From positions 393,908,561 to 393,972,560 of the forward strand of contig OX422208.1 in NCBI GenBank assembly GCA_949130495.1: 64,000 nucleotides of DNA, given 5' to 3'. The stretch comes from Sambucus nigra. Its lineage: Eukaryota > Streptophyta > Magnoliopsida > Dipsacales > Adoxaceae. The translations under genes and the position numbers were made by a program. The number at the start of each line of letters is the position of its first letter. Within the stretch, counting starts at the first letter, position 1. The notes beneath the pieces are model-generated. The model did not search any database and had not been told where the DNA came from. It saw only the letters and a list, made by a program, of their open reading frames with translations. Below are positions 45,974-57,869 of this stretch, piece by piece.

Positions 45974-47151
45974 TGCCCTTTATTATTCATATTTCAAATT
46001 CTCTGAACAAAGGTGCAACCTGATCCATTGAAGTTCCGTTGCAACGATGGTCCTTCTCTGTTGCAGCGATGCAATCTCCTCGGTCTCTTGTGTCCCCATG
46101 TAAAAGGTATGAACAAGTGCACGACCTATATCACTTCAGGTTTATTACAGGAATCAATAGTTTGTTACAACTACCTTACGGAGACACGCGTCTGATAGTG
46201 CTGAAAGTCACTTTTCATAAGATCTTTCTTCAAGATCTTCTTCGTTAGTGTGTTAGGTACAAATTTTTGGGTGACTATTACTGTGACGTGACTACTTGAC
46301 GCCTTAAGAGTCTAACAACTAGCATTTCAAACTTTAAACATTTTCAATTCAAGGGGATATGAGTTAAGGTGTCATATTTAATTCCAAACCAAGATTGAGA
46401 ACTTTGAAAAATATTTTTGTTAAACAAAATATTTAATATATTTGAGAAAATATGTTTTCCACTACTTTACTTTGAGTTTTTACAAACCATTGTTTCCAAT
46501 ATAAGTTTTTTTAGTCATCTTGCGTTTAAATCTAATTTCAATTGGTGAGTAAATATTTTATCTTTCTTGCCTTAAAAAAACTCATTTTTACACTTAAAGT
46601 ACCACACCCCTTGCAAACACCCCAACACACATATTTATAGGATAGGTATAGGATTGTTATTGCTTGAAGGCTCCATCTAAAAAAAAAGTTGTTCATCAAA
46701 ATCTAAATGAGGATTCAAAGACATTAGTTGTGGAGCAAAACCTATCACGGTTATTCAGCCTACTCCAGTTGTTGGATCTCTCCACAGAGAATATGATGGG
46801 AAAGAGTGTCTAATCAATTGTAGAATTATGAGGTTGTAAGTATATTTCTTCTACTTATAAACCTCTATTATAGTGCATTTGTAGTTCTTATCGTAATGAG
46901 ATTATTCTCATTAGTCAGTTTTTCTCTCGTACATCCGATCTTGTGCTTATTATATTCTTTTCGCATCCTTTAGAATCATTATCTTAATTAAGAAGATAAA
47001 ACTTAAAGATTCTAAAATTTAGTAAAATATTTTTTTCACATAGACTTTTGGAATGTTAAGCCCATTTATAATAATAAATTAACAATCCTTTCTCTTGAAT
47101 TAGGTGAATTAATTTTTGTTTAGGTAGCTACCGTCAAGAGGCATACTCTCA
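45974..47151 (+). repeat. Outer copia 3' LTR, right part
   Basis: Continues the LTR after the insertion ('ttattattcatatttcaaa' against 'ttcttgttcatatttcaaa' in the 5' LTR) and ends ACTCTCA at 47151. The short frames at 46013-46248 are not genes. Confidence 0.75.
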
Positions 47152-47764
47152 CTTGTCATTAATGTACATCTGACCTTTTGAATTTTATTAAGAAGGATAT
47201 GAGGTACATTGTTAACAAGCATTTACTTGTTCCAACTGCCATCAGTATTGGTGAAGTAGTCAACAGTTTGTCGCACCTAATACCTAACCAAAATTCCTTT
47301 CTTAAATGCATGTATCATTTTCCCACACTCCAAGCCAATTTTGGTTCCATGTCCACATTAATCTTCAGCAGTCGTTTCCTTGCCTAATTTTGCACCATGT
47401 TTACATTGTCAATTATTTATATATGTCCTCAAAATATCTTAAACCTAACCCATGACTCACTAGTTGAAAAGGAAAGAATATCTTATTTTTCCCAATGCTT
47501 TTTAAGACGAATTTTAAATTTTGCCAAATAGAAATTAGATAAGCCTTGATTAACATGACTGCAGACCTTATTATGAGGTTAATAGCAGTGACTAAGTAGG
47601 TAAAATTGGACTAAAGCAAAAAACAATATCATGATTATTTTTTCTATTTCCTTCCCACATATAATGGATATCCATGGTATATAAGGATTTTTTTTAAATC
47701 CATTCCACCTACCAATATTACTAAATCTATGAGGGGTATGTGTTTGGATACTGCAAAGAAACTT
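47152..47764. other. Region between two copia elements, no recognised gene
   Basis: The open frame at 47178-47387 has no family signature. It may be sequence into which both copia elements inserted. Confidence 0.4.
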
Positions 47765-48788
47765 TGTAAGGACATTTTTGTCTGTTATCAATTTATTTGT
47801 CGTATACCGCTACACCGTCGAAGAAGTTCAAGATCACACTCACATCAAGACAGATCCAAATAATCAAGGTTCTTCAAAAAATAGCCTCCACAAGAATAAC
47901 TTTGGTAAGGTTACATTTTAGAGTACCTTAATAATGCACTTAGAGTATTCGGATATCTTTCACAAAATATTTTCTAAGTGTTAGAGTGGAGCTTTAAATG
48001 TTTTTTCAAAAAATATATTTTCGGAGTTTTTAAGGTGGTACATTTACTGAAAGGATAAACGAGAAAAATTATATTTTAATCATCTGGTTTGAACGACATC
48101 GTATCTGGGTCAAAGGACATCGTTTGTCGCTCGAACGAGACATGTTGTCACGCGATACTTCAAATGACATTGTCTCTCATTCGAACGACACCACCGCATT
48201 AAGTCTTCTATAAATTGGACTTTCCAACTCCGTCTATCTTAAGAAGTCTTTTCGTTTTTCTATTCTGCAAACACTGGAAACTGACAGAAAGCTTTTGGCT
48301 TCTTCCTTTAAGGTTTAAACACCTTTCTTGATATCTTTATGTGAGTTATTTTGGAACCCAAAGAATATACTTTTCTATTGTTCAATGTTTGTTTGGATAT
48401 CTCTACAACCGTTAGTTGCATGCTATTATGGACTGAGGCTCTACAAAGTTTATGACTGCGTGCCATTGAGGATCTTCTACATGTTGATTCTTTGTTGAAG
48501 ACTGCATGCCAGGACTGCGTGTCCTTGTGGTATAAATGTGTGTGAACCAATACTGATTTCTAGTCAATACTTTGAAGGTTAGATGAAGACACCGCGTGTT
48601 ACACTTGTGGACGATTATCAGGTTGTATGTAAGTCAATGGTCTTGTAAAATTTTCCAAGTTCTAGAAATAAAAAAATTTCCCTTGGGGGTTTTTTCTTGA
48701 AATTTGTGTCACATATTTTACTTATGTTGGTTTGACACATGCACGCACATAGTTATTTGAGTTTAAGGGCACATTTGATTTGAATCAT
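47765..48788 (+). repeat. SIRE-like unit, first LTR copy
   Basis: Matches 51163-52226 in co-linear fashion, including 'ccgctacac.gtcgaagaag', 'tttcggagtttttaaggtgg', 'ttctagaaataaa' and 'gacacatg.acgca'. A short-period array of TCGAACGACATCGT-like units lies at 48085-48200. The end is approximate, because similarity runs into gag coding sequence. Confidence 0.72.
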
Positions 48789-49480
48789 AAATTGACGTTT
48801 GCTAAAAGAATTGAAGTTTTGGAAAAAGAAAATTCTCATTTTAAATCCGCGATGGATCTTTTGCAAACGGTTCAAAAATCAAAGAGATTTTTATCGTGAA
48901 ATTGTTTTTGTTTGAACTAGGGCTTTAATGCTTTAAAATTGTCCAAAAATGAGAGTGATGATAGAGTCCTAGTTTTAGAAAAAGAGTTGGAGGACTTTAA
49001 AAATTCTAGGGTTCCTATTTGTGCCATTGAAACTAATAGTTTAATTAATGATTTTATGGCACGTGAAAAGACACTTAGGAATAATTTTTTTTCAATTGAG
49101 GTAAAGCAAGATAACTTTTTAGGTTTGATTGATAATTTGAAGAAAGAGTCGCTCAAATTGGAAGAGTCTAATTTTTTGCTTGAGCCTAAAATTTTAAAGT
49201 TGAAAAATGATTTAAACTATTCAAGTAGGTTTGATAGTGATGGTAATGGCTCATCTTGTTCTAATGCTTCCGTTACAAAAGCCAGAACCATTATTTATTT
49301 TAGAGGGTCAATCGTTCCTAAGGACATTAGAAAAGGTCAACCTATACGCGTCGTTCCACCTGTTTACCATTGTTGACATTGTAGTGGAAATGGCACCTTA
49401 GGCGTTTCCGTTTGGATCTTCGAAGAGGTCCTAGGAATTTTATGTCTAGTGTTCCCATGATTCCTCAAACCCCCACACAA
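48789..49480 (+). pseudogene. SIRE-like gag C-terminal fragment
   Basis: The frame begins right at the LTR end (LNHKLTFAKRIEVLEKENS) and continues after stops in 48939-49376: LVLEKELEDFKNSR and NNFFSIEVKQDNFLGLIDNL, a long coiled coil of the SIRE gag type. Then a decayed zinc knuckle appears (CxHCSGNGTLRRFRL near 49372-49420) followed by RGPRNF. The N-terminal capsid domain is missing. The intact gag at 17906 shows what is lost. It cannot encode a working Gag. Confidence 0.66.
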
Positions 49481-51151
49481 CGTTTCACATCTATTTGGGT
49501 TAGGAAATCACTTTTAGAGGGACTAGATTTTAAACAAGTTGATTCCCGTTTGCTTGCACATGATTCTTCTCTTGCCTTATCATATAGATGATTGTGTTTA
49601 CATGATTGTCATACACTAGCCGTGCTTCTTGATATATTCTTGCCAGTGTTATGACATGTGTACTTTTTGTATTAGTTTTTTGTTTTTGAAAAATTTTGGA
49701 AAAATACAAAAAGATTTTACTTTGATAAAATTTGAAAAATCCAAAAAGATTTTGGTATTTTGTTTAGCACCATATATGAATTAACATTTAGGATGATTGA
49801 GTCAAAATTTCATTCCATTTATCCATGTGACTATTTGATAGTGTTTTAAGATAATTAGTCATGTCATTCATGTGCTTTATAGTGTTTGGAGTCATTAAGA
49901 TGTAAATAACTGTTATTACTTACATGATTGACTCATTATTTCCTTTTATGCATATGAGAAAGAATTTGTTTGAATATTATTCTTGTTGAATCACATGTTT
50001 ATTACGTGTTTTCATCTCAATTCTATCTATTAAAACGAACCAAATGTGACAAAACAAGATAATAAAAGGTGTGCATGTTTTAAACCATTTGCCCTGAGTT
50101 TTTGTGAATTTTAAAAATGGTGAAGGACTATGAAAGGTACACATCTATCCTTTGCGATGAAGCCACCATTTAATTGGACCTAAAAATTGAGGTATTTTAA
50201 TTATCTGAGGTCCAAAGAGGTTTAAAAGAACCCGAAAAAATTTAAAGGCAATAAAAAGAAATTTATACCAAAAACGGGTCATTAGGTTTATTCACCAATT
50301 CTCCAATGTTTGAGAACTTAGATCACCTCAAAAAGAAAATATGTATGAGGGAGTTTAGCTGGAGAATTAAAACAGCTTTGCACCTTCTTAAAAAGTCTTG
50401 AAAAAGCGTTAAAAAGTTTTTAAACGTTATTAGTGTGAAAATCATGTAGACTTTGATTTGTTGATTTTGATTTAAGACGAGGTCATCTAAATTCAACACT
50501 TTTACACCTAAGGACAATTTTGATGCTCATTCGTTAGGAATACACAATATGCATCGTGCACATCTGACATGATTGAGTTTTATTTCCTATCAAATCTGTT
50601 CACACCCATGCATTTCGTTTCCACGATTTGGTTATCTTAGTATGAATTCATGGTGTGTGTTTGTAACACTTTTCTATAAAAAAATTAAAAAATCAAAAAA
50701 AGTTTGTGAAGTTTTTTGAGCATATCCTCAATTGAGCAAGTTTGTCATATTTGTTTGCCTTATTTACCGTGACACCTCGATTTGATTTATTTGGTTTATG
50801 CTTTTCCTTGTCCAATTCGAACAAATAAAAAGGGGGAGAAAGAATTATGATATTATGGGGGAGTTTAAGTATGGGGAGATTTGATTATGCTTACATGTTT
50901 AATGTATATATCATTTCAAACTCGATATGTCACGAGATTTTTGTTTTGTCTCATGTGTGTAGGTACAATTGAATATTTTTGGATTGCACACCCTGATGAT
51001 GACAAAGAATGTTTGAAGTATGTTGAAGATTGAAAAAGTTTGAAGACTTGTCATTTACCTTTTCAGTTTTGGGTTCATGGGAGGGTAGATTTGTATAGGT
51101 CATATTATGATTGATAACTCGGATCTTTTTATTTTTTATCGGCATAGACAT
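49481..51151 (+). other. 3' non-coding tail of the SIRE-like unit
   Basis: AT-rich, with repeated purine-rich 'aaaaatccaaaaagatttt' blocks near 49680-49760 and 'agggggag' tracts at 50830-50875. It holds no pol. The open frames here are not conserved. Confidence 0.5.
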
Positions 51152-51162
51152 AGGGGGAGATT
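51152..51162 (+). promoter_or_regulatory. Polypurine tract before the second SIRE-like LTR
   Basis: AGGGGGAGATT is immediately 5' of TGTAAGGAC. It is the classic SIRE polypurine tract that primes plus-strand DNA. Confidence 0.75.
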
Positions 51163-52226
51163 TGTAAGGACATTTTTGTCCGTTATCAATTTATATGTCG
51201 TACACCGCTACACTGTCGAAGAAGTTCAAGATCACATTCACATCAAGACAGATCCGAATAATCAAGGTTCTTTAACAAACAACCTCTGCAAGGTTAACTT
51301 TGGTAAGATTAAGTTTTAGAGTACCTTAATAATACACTTAGAGTATTGGGATATTTTTCACAAAATATTTTCTAAGTGTTGGATAGGATCTTTAAATGTT
51401 TTTTTCAAAAAATATATTTTCGGAGTTTTTAAGGTGGTACATTTACTGAAAGGATAAATGAGAAAAAAATATTTTTTAATCATCTGGTTCGAACGACATC
51501 ATATCTGGTTCGAATGATATCGCATTTGGTTTGAACGACATCGTTTGTCGCTCGAATGAGACATGTTGTTGCGCGATACTTCAAACGACATCGTTTCTCA
51601 TTCGAACGACACCACCGCCTTTAGTCTTCTATAAATTTGACTTTCTAACTCCGTTTTTCTCAAGAAGTCTATTCGTTTTTCCATTCTACAAACACTAAAA
51701 ATCGATATAAAGCTTTTAGCTTCTTCCTTTAAGGTTTAAATACCTTTTTGTTTTCAATTCACAAAATCCTGATATATTTGTGTGAGTTATTTTGGAATCC
51801 AAATAACATACTTTTCCATTGTTCAATATTTGTGGGGAGATCTCTACAACTGATAGTTGCATGTTATGGACTGAGTCTCTACGAAGTTTATGACTGCATG
51901 TCATTGTAGATCTTCTACATGTTGATTCTTTGCTGAAGACTGCATGTTTGGACTGCGTGTCCTTGTGGTATAGTTGTGTGTGAACCATTGTTGATTTCTA
52001 GTCGATGCTTTGAAGGTTTGATGAAGACACCGTGCAGTACACTTGTGGGCAATTATCAAGTTGTATGTAATTCAATGGTCTTGTAAACTTGTTGAAGTTC
52101 TAGAAATAAAGGCTTTTCCCTTTGGGGATTTTTCCTGAAATTTGTGTCACGTATTTTACTTGTGTTGGTTTGACACATGAACGCATGTAGTTATTTCAGT
52201 TTAAGGGATGATTTGATTTGAATCAT
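51163..52226 (+). repeat. SIRE-like unit, second LTR copy
   Basis: Partner of 47765-48788. It has one more copy of the short GGTTCGAACGACATC-type repeat (51486-51610) than the first LTR. Similarity continues about 15-20 bp beyond 52226 into gag-like codons. Confidence 0.72.
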
Positions 52227-52240
52227 AACTTGACTCTTAT

Positions 52241-52849
52241 TAAAGTAGTTTGTGATTGGAATTTGCATAACTATTTAAACCGGTGTCACATAAGGTTTTA
52301 CAAACTTTTGTCTCTATTAGATTGGATTTCATACTTTTCTATGAACTAAATGAGGTTGTAAATATACTTTTTATCCCCTCCACAAAAGATTAAAATTTCA
52401 ACAGCAAATGCCAAGTGAGACATGATGGGACAACCAAAGAGGTGAGAGAAATTCTTGAATTTTCCATCATATATTAATATATTCATAAATCTAGACCAAG
52501 TTTTTGGTAGTATAAATAAGGACGGTAGGAGTAAGAATTCTCACAGGCTCATCACGGTTAAGGGCGGTGACAAAACTAGAATAGAAAAATAAGTGAAAAA
52601 CCTAATTTAAAATAGAAAAAAATTTGATTTTGGTCCTTCAAAACAACAACATCCACAATACAATATGCAATTAAACTAATCAAACCAAATATGCCATCAA
52701 ACTAATCAAACCAAAATATGCAATTAAACTAATTAAGATAAATTACATTAAATAAAGGTTTAATAACATTAAAAAATAAGTTCGATTACAATGAAACATA
52801 AGTCATAAGTATCAAATACAAAATATAATAATGGCTCCAAAAAAAAAGT
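52241..52849. other. Junction region left of the second CACTA element
   Basis: AT-rich. 'gccaagtgagacatgatggg' near 52409 faintly resembles the other end of the CACTA element ('gccaaaaaagtgagat' near 57790), but a terminus cannot be fixed. No gene. Confidence 0.35.
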
Positions 52850-54440
52850 CATCAATATATCGAACATCGCCTTTCTCGTTTAACCATAAGACCTCGTTAT
52901 ATTTTCCTAGAAAAACATGAATCACCCTGACCCAGGATTTATAAGGACGCAGTGAACGATCGTGCACCACAGTACCCAAAATGACACTCGAATCTTTCTC
53001 TCCCCCAACAATCTGTGATCCTTCACGTGTGTCAAGGATATAGTCTCTCTACCCATCTAGCACGATTATGGTCAAGATAGTGCAATTGGGGTAGAGTATA
53101 TATCGTAAGGTGATAATGATTCGATCATCATCGGTGAGGGGTATGGAGTAGCGGTCTCCTCACCAACCATATACTTACAATTCCTTTTATCCGTCTCCTT
53201 CACCTTCACCTTCCCCTTATCCTTTTTCCCACATCTGACCTCATGTTTAACCCATTCAAATGTACGATTCATGGTTTGACGGAAATAATCCAACTTCGAG
53301 TATGTCTCTAATATTTACGTGTCAACCTTATATGATAAGGCCCATTATCCCTAAGAAAGGCCCATCAGCAATAACTTCCCATTCATGAGCTGACACCTCG
53401 AGTACAACCCTTTATATCTTGGCCTAGCATTTAGCACAATGCACCCATACTTAAAAATTCCTTAGAACATGACTCTAGTTATTATGCACCCCTTCAACCT
53501 CTCCTAAATAGTATAAAACATGTCATTAACCTTAAAAATGTAGATTAACAGATTATTGAAATAACATATTATTTAAATTCTAAGTTACCAGAGTCTCAAC
53601 GACTTGTGAATTAGCAATTGCACCCTTCTTCAGTCAAACATGTACATATGAGTCGATCCAATATAGTTTTTCTCCTGGGCCACTCCTAAACTCCTGCACA
53701 AATTAGATTAATCATTAAATTTTGATTTGAACACTTAATAAATGTGACCAATTTAAACCAATTTACTTTCCATATTATGTTCCACCTCTAAATAACAAGT
53801 CAGTTCGGAGTAGTGTACATCCATTTTCTCTGCCCTATTACTCCTCGCCGACTCTTGGGTAGCCAACTAGCTATCGAATGCCTCAAAATATATGAACTTT
53901 TGTACATTTTCCAATGTCACCTTCTCCTTATCTAGGACTTGGTCTTTCCATCTCATCACGGACTTTTTGTCCTTCCCGAGATAGTGGTGTTACAGATTTG
54001 TCTTGTACGTCTTTTACTCATCTCGTATAATGACCAAGACATTGTCCTGTTGTTCGGGAGCAAGTTGAATCTTTTATTTCTAGTAAACATATAATATAAT
54101 AAATTTATTGAATTAACATTTATCAAATATATAATAAAATCTAATATGAAAGTCATATATTTTAAATAAATATTGAGATTTTAATACCTCTAGCCCCCCT
54201 CCCCCCCCCCCCCCCCCCCCAAATGGCCAACTTAAGCTATTGGGGCTTATTCCTCCAGTTCTCATACTCAGGTCCAATTTCTTTCATTAATTCAGATGAC
54301 CTAATGATAAAAGTCACCTTATTATAAATTATGCATCTGGTCTTCCTGAGAGTAAGAAATGTTTTATTTAACGAACCCTCGTCCCCCTACTTTAACCTGG
54401 GCTACGATGGCCACCGCTACTGGACAAAGACGTATTATGC
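52850..54440 (-). pseudogene. Plant transposase_24 (TNPA-like) remnant, second copy
   Basis: Homologous to 31775-30950. Both contain, on the plus strand, '(a)aatggccaacttaagct(a/c)attggg' and 'cctcca(a/g)tt(a/c)t(c/a)', which on the minus strand encode 'NWR..P..LK.AIWG'. Minus-strand pieces include ELMKEIGPEYENWRNKPQ (about 54290-54235). The frame at 53293-53072 has a lysine-rich RCGKKDKGKVKVKETDK, then YPSPMMIESLSPYDIY, which may be the C-terminal part. A poly-C tract interrupts it at 54194-54220. Inactive. Confidence 0.6.
54194..54220. repeat. Poly-C tract
   Basis: C6-T-C20. On the minus strand this is poly-G, which can form stacked G structures. Confidence 0.95.
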
Positions 54441-54550
54441 AAAAATAGGAATCAATAGAATATAATATATAACATAAATTAAATGGAAATACTCAATCGT
54501 GACATAAGAATTTAAAAAACCTAAAACCATTCCAACTCATTTGAGTTTTT

Positions 54551-55078
54551 TCTACAAGTTAGTTTAATTATATGTAATGTTATCGTGCCTCCATTTGGGT
54601 TATTTTGTTGTTAAATTACGTTTGCACCACCTAACATCCTAATTTCAAGCTTAAGACTTGGATTTTTAAAATTTATACTCATTTCTAACTCTGTGAGTTA
54701 CATAACTATACCGAATATTTTTACAAGTTAGTTTAGTCCCATGTGACGTGATAGTGCCTCTTTTTAGGCAGTTTTGTTGTTAAATTACATTTTCATTCCT
54801 AACATCCAATTTTTATCAATAAGCCATATATTTTTAAAATTTTCATCCAATTCTCACCCCGTGGGTCACGTTATTCCACAAGTTTTTTATATAAGTTAGT
54901 TTAGTCGTGTGTGATGTAATCGTGCCACTTTTTGGGCAATTTTATATTCAAATTATGTTTTCACCCTAAAACGTCCTATTTTTAAGATTAAGGATTACAT
55001 TTTTAAAATTTCTACCCAATTCGCACCCCATGAGTCACATGCATTCACTAATTTTTTCTACAAGTTACTTTATTCTCT
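54551..55078. repeat. 169-bp tandem repeat, three and a bit copies
   Basis: Units start with '(c)tacaagttagttta' at 54551, 54721, 54889 and 55058 (partial). They share 'gt.atcgtgcc.c.tttggg', 'ttaaattacgttt.ca.cc', 'tttttaaaattt' and 'cacccc.tgagtcac'. The period is 168-170 bp. A separate partial unit lies at 56520-56595. It replaces the transposase core of the CACTA element. Confidence 0.8.
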
Positions 55079-55079
55079 T

Positions 55080-55560
55080 GTGATATAGGTTGTCACTGTT
55101 AAGATTTATCATAACATCAACATGAGCACTAGAACCTCCACCACAAGATTCATTGTCTTCCATATCAGAATCCTCATTGTCTTCCACAACTTGAAATCCT
55201 TAAGCATCATCTATTAGATCATATAACATATAATTTTCTACGAGATCCTCCTCTAATTCCACTACTAACCTACTTAACAATTGTATAAAGGTTGTTTGAT
55301 AACGAAGGGATAAAGTATTCCAACGTGAAAAATCCACACCTGATAATCTTCTTGCATACCCCATTTAAGAAAATATACTTCATATGTTCTTCACTCAAAC
55401 AATTCACCATTGCCACAATGTGATCAATGATAGATGAGCTTTACACTATTAAGACACCTTTTTTGAGAATTTTATAAAATCATTATCACTACTACGGTAC
55501 ACATCCTAAAGTTTGTTTATCACAAACATCCAATCTTTCTATAGAAGATACCCGATACCA
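55080..55560 (-). pseudogene. TNPD-like transposase N-terminal remnant
   Basis: Minus-strand reading gives MVNCLSEEHMKYIFLNGVCK, IIRCGFFTLEYF and IPSLSNNLY. It parallels MVKCLSGKSLNYICYDRVCR, IVIYFGFLTGNENF and LLSPSNLHNN of the first CACTA element (35060-34903). This is the end of the transposase-associated domain. An acidic tail follows. The rest of the transposase is missing. Confidence 0.62.
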
Positions 55561-55818
55561 TATTGTAGGAATCATTACCTACAATATGTAAAATATGGGA
55601 TGGTTAAATCATTAGTTAAATTAGACACGTGCACAATTCAACAACGTAAACTAAAAAACCCAATAATTACATGAATAAGATGATAATATGTGAAGATAAA
55701 CTAAAGGAAATTGGTAAGAAAGGACTTTAATCCCAAAATGACTTTGGGATGCCTATATACCTAAAAATGGCATCAAATTCTTGTAGTTCTAATCCTTATA
55801 GCATCAACAAAGGTTGTT

Positions 55819-56496
55819 CATAAGGGATTAATCATGTTGGGCATGAAAAGTGATTCTAATCGATGTTGTGTGAAACACGTTCGTTGAAACACAAGCTATA
55901 TGTTGAGCTTATAGGCTTCTCCAAATGGTAAATATACACAACCTTCTTATTGCCTAACCTACAACCTGGTTAATAATTTGAGTTTCACCTAATGAGTACA
56001 AAAAATTAGGAATGTGATTTTTTTATTGAGAAAATTGGTATTGATAAAGGGTACTCAAAAAAGTAGTTTTAGTTTTGTGTGAGTACCCTTAAAGTTTTTC
56101 TTCGAAGTATAACTAGTCCAATTCATTTAGGGTTCCTAGCTTGATAACAAGACTAAGGCATAACCTTATTAAGATTGAAATCCTGGATGATTTAAATGAG
56201 TTATAATTCAAAGAAAAATTTCAAGCGTACTCATACAAAACAAAAAATATATTTGCTAGTACCCTTGATCTATATAAATTTTTTCAACTAAACAATAACA
56301 TTCCCTATTTGTGGAACTGTCAGGTGAAACATAGGCTATTATAGGTCTTATAGGCTTCGTCAAAAGAAGTTGTGTATAGCTACAATTTAGCCAAGCCTAT
56401 AAGTCGAGCTAATAACTTATGTTTTGACCGACGAGTTCCACACAACATCGATTAGACCCCCTCTTTATGCCCATAACAAAATTAATTTCCATTATG
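55819..56496. mobile_element. 0.68-kb foldback/MITE-like inverted repeat
   Basis: Two arms of about 300 bp in inverted orientation around 56157. The left arm has CATAAGGGATTAATC, TCTAATCGATGTTGTGTG, GCTTATAGGCTT and TTTGTGTGAGTACCCTT. The right arm has the complements ending CCATTATG at 56496. The arms differ by perhaps 20 percent. The centre is 'cctagcttgataacaagactaagg'. No coding sequence and no clear target duplication, so the superfamily is open. Confidence 0.72.
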
Positions 56497-56692
56497 CTAG
56501 CAATATTTTGTTTTCATTATTTCTACCCAGTTCTCATCATGTTGAGTCACATGACTGCCCGGTTATTTCTACAAGTTAGTTTAGTGTCGTGGTCTAGTTA
56601 AATCATTTGTTAAATCAGACACAATCTCAATCCAACAAGTGCAAACCATCAACAACCTAAGTAGCAAGCTCACTAAAAACTTTATTAATGAA

Positions 56693-57521
<829 letters not shown>

Positions 57522-57659
57522 TATACCCTTGAGTGAAGGAAATAAGAGGCTTTTAACCTAGGGGGAGATAGAGTTTGGTTTAAGAGAGAGAAAGGGAAAA
57601 GAAAAAATATGGAGACAAAATGGTTTTATTTTAGGGGTTTGATCAGTCAGAATGTCACG

Positions 57660-57800
57660 ATCTTATCATGATCCTTGACTGTGATAAGGACCATGACAAG
57701 AATCTTTATCACGGCCTTATCATGGTCATAGACCATGATAGAAAAAAAAATGTGTGTTTGTCATGGTCCTTAATCATGACAAGACCTTGCCAAAAAAGTG
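57660..57800 (-). promoter_or_regulatory. CACTA subterminal repeats of the second element
   Basis: At least eight copies, in both orientations, of a 12-bp motif like GACCATGATAAG / CTTATCATGGTC (for example around 57665, 57690, 57700, 57715, 57722, 57735, 57760 and 57772). The same motif appears at 36717-36840. This matches the subterminal protein-binding regions of En/Spm elements. The terminal CACTA itself is not clean (…AAAAAAGTG near 57802). Confidence 0.6.
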
Positions 57801-57869
57801 AGATAATTTTAATGATGTGTAATAATTCCATAAATAAGAATTATCATACTAAAATCTCATCAATTATGT

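Larger units (their letters stand above)
16131..47151 (+). mobile_element. Outer SIRE-like Ty1/copia retrotransposon with nested insertions
   Basis: The LTR at 16131-17836 is repeated, interrupted, at 41851-42344 plus 45974-47151. Both begin 'T(G/T)TAAGA.TATAGTATA' and end 'ACTCTCA'. The interior has an iMet-like primer site, copia gag remnants from 17906, and 'aaaaggaagat' as a polypurine tract before the 3' LTR. The flanks CCTAT (16126-16130) and CTTGT (47152-47156) differ by two transitions and may be a decayed target duplication. The 31-kb span comes from nested insertions: a Helitron-like element, a Tat element holding a CACTA element, and a palindromic LTR pair with a solo LTR. Confidence 0.78.
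47765..52240 (+). mobile_element. Deleted SIRE-like Ty1/copia unit
   Basis: Direct copies of a roughly 1.03-kb LTR start TGTAAGGACATTTTTGTC at 47765 and 51163. The 2.4-kb interior retains only the C-terminal coiled-coil and zinc-knuckle part of gag and a long 3' non-coding tail with SIRE-type purine tracts ('aaaaagggggagaaag' at 50827, 'gggggagttt', 'agggggagatt' directly before the second LTR). Integrase, RT and RNase H are gone. It could only have been mobilised in trans. Confidence 0.75.

Noticed and set aside
52227..52231. AACTT at the end of the second SIRE-like LTR, equal to AACTT before the first (47760-47764), as a target duplication
   Set aside because: The supposed end would give LTR tips TG...AT, and the similarity between the two LTRs continues through AACTT into gag codons. 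Probably coincidence.
54551..55078. Centromeric satellite
   Set aside because: Only about three copies, inside a transposon. The size alone is not enough.
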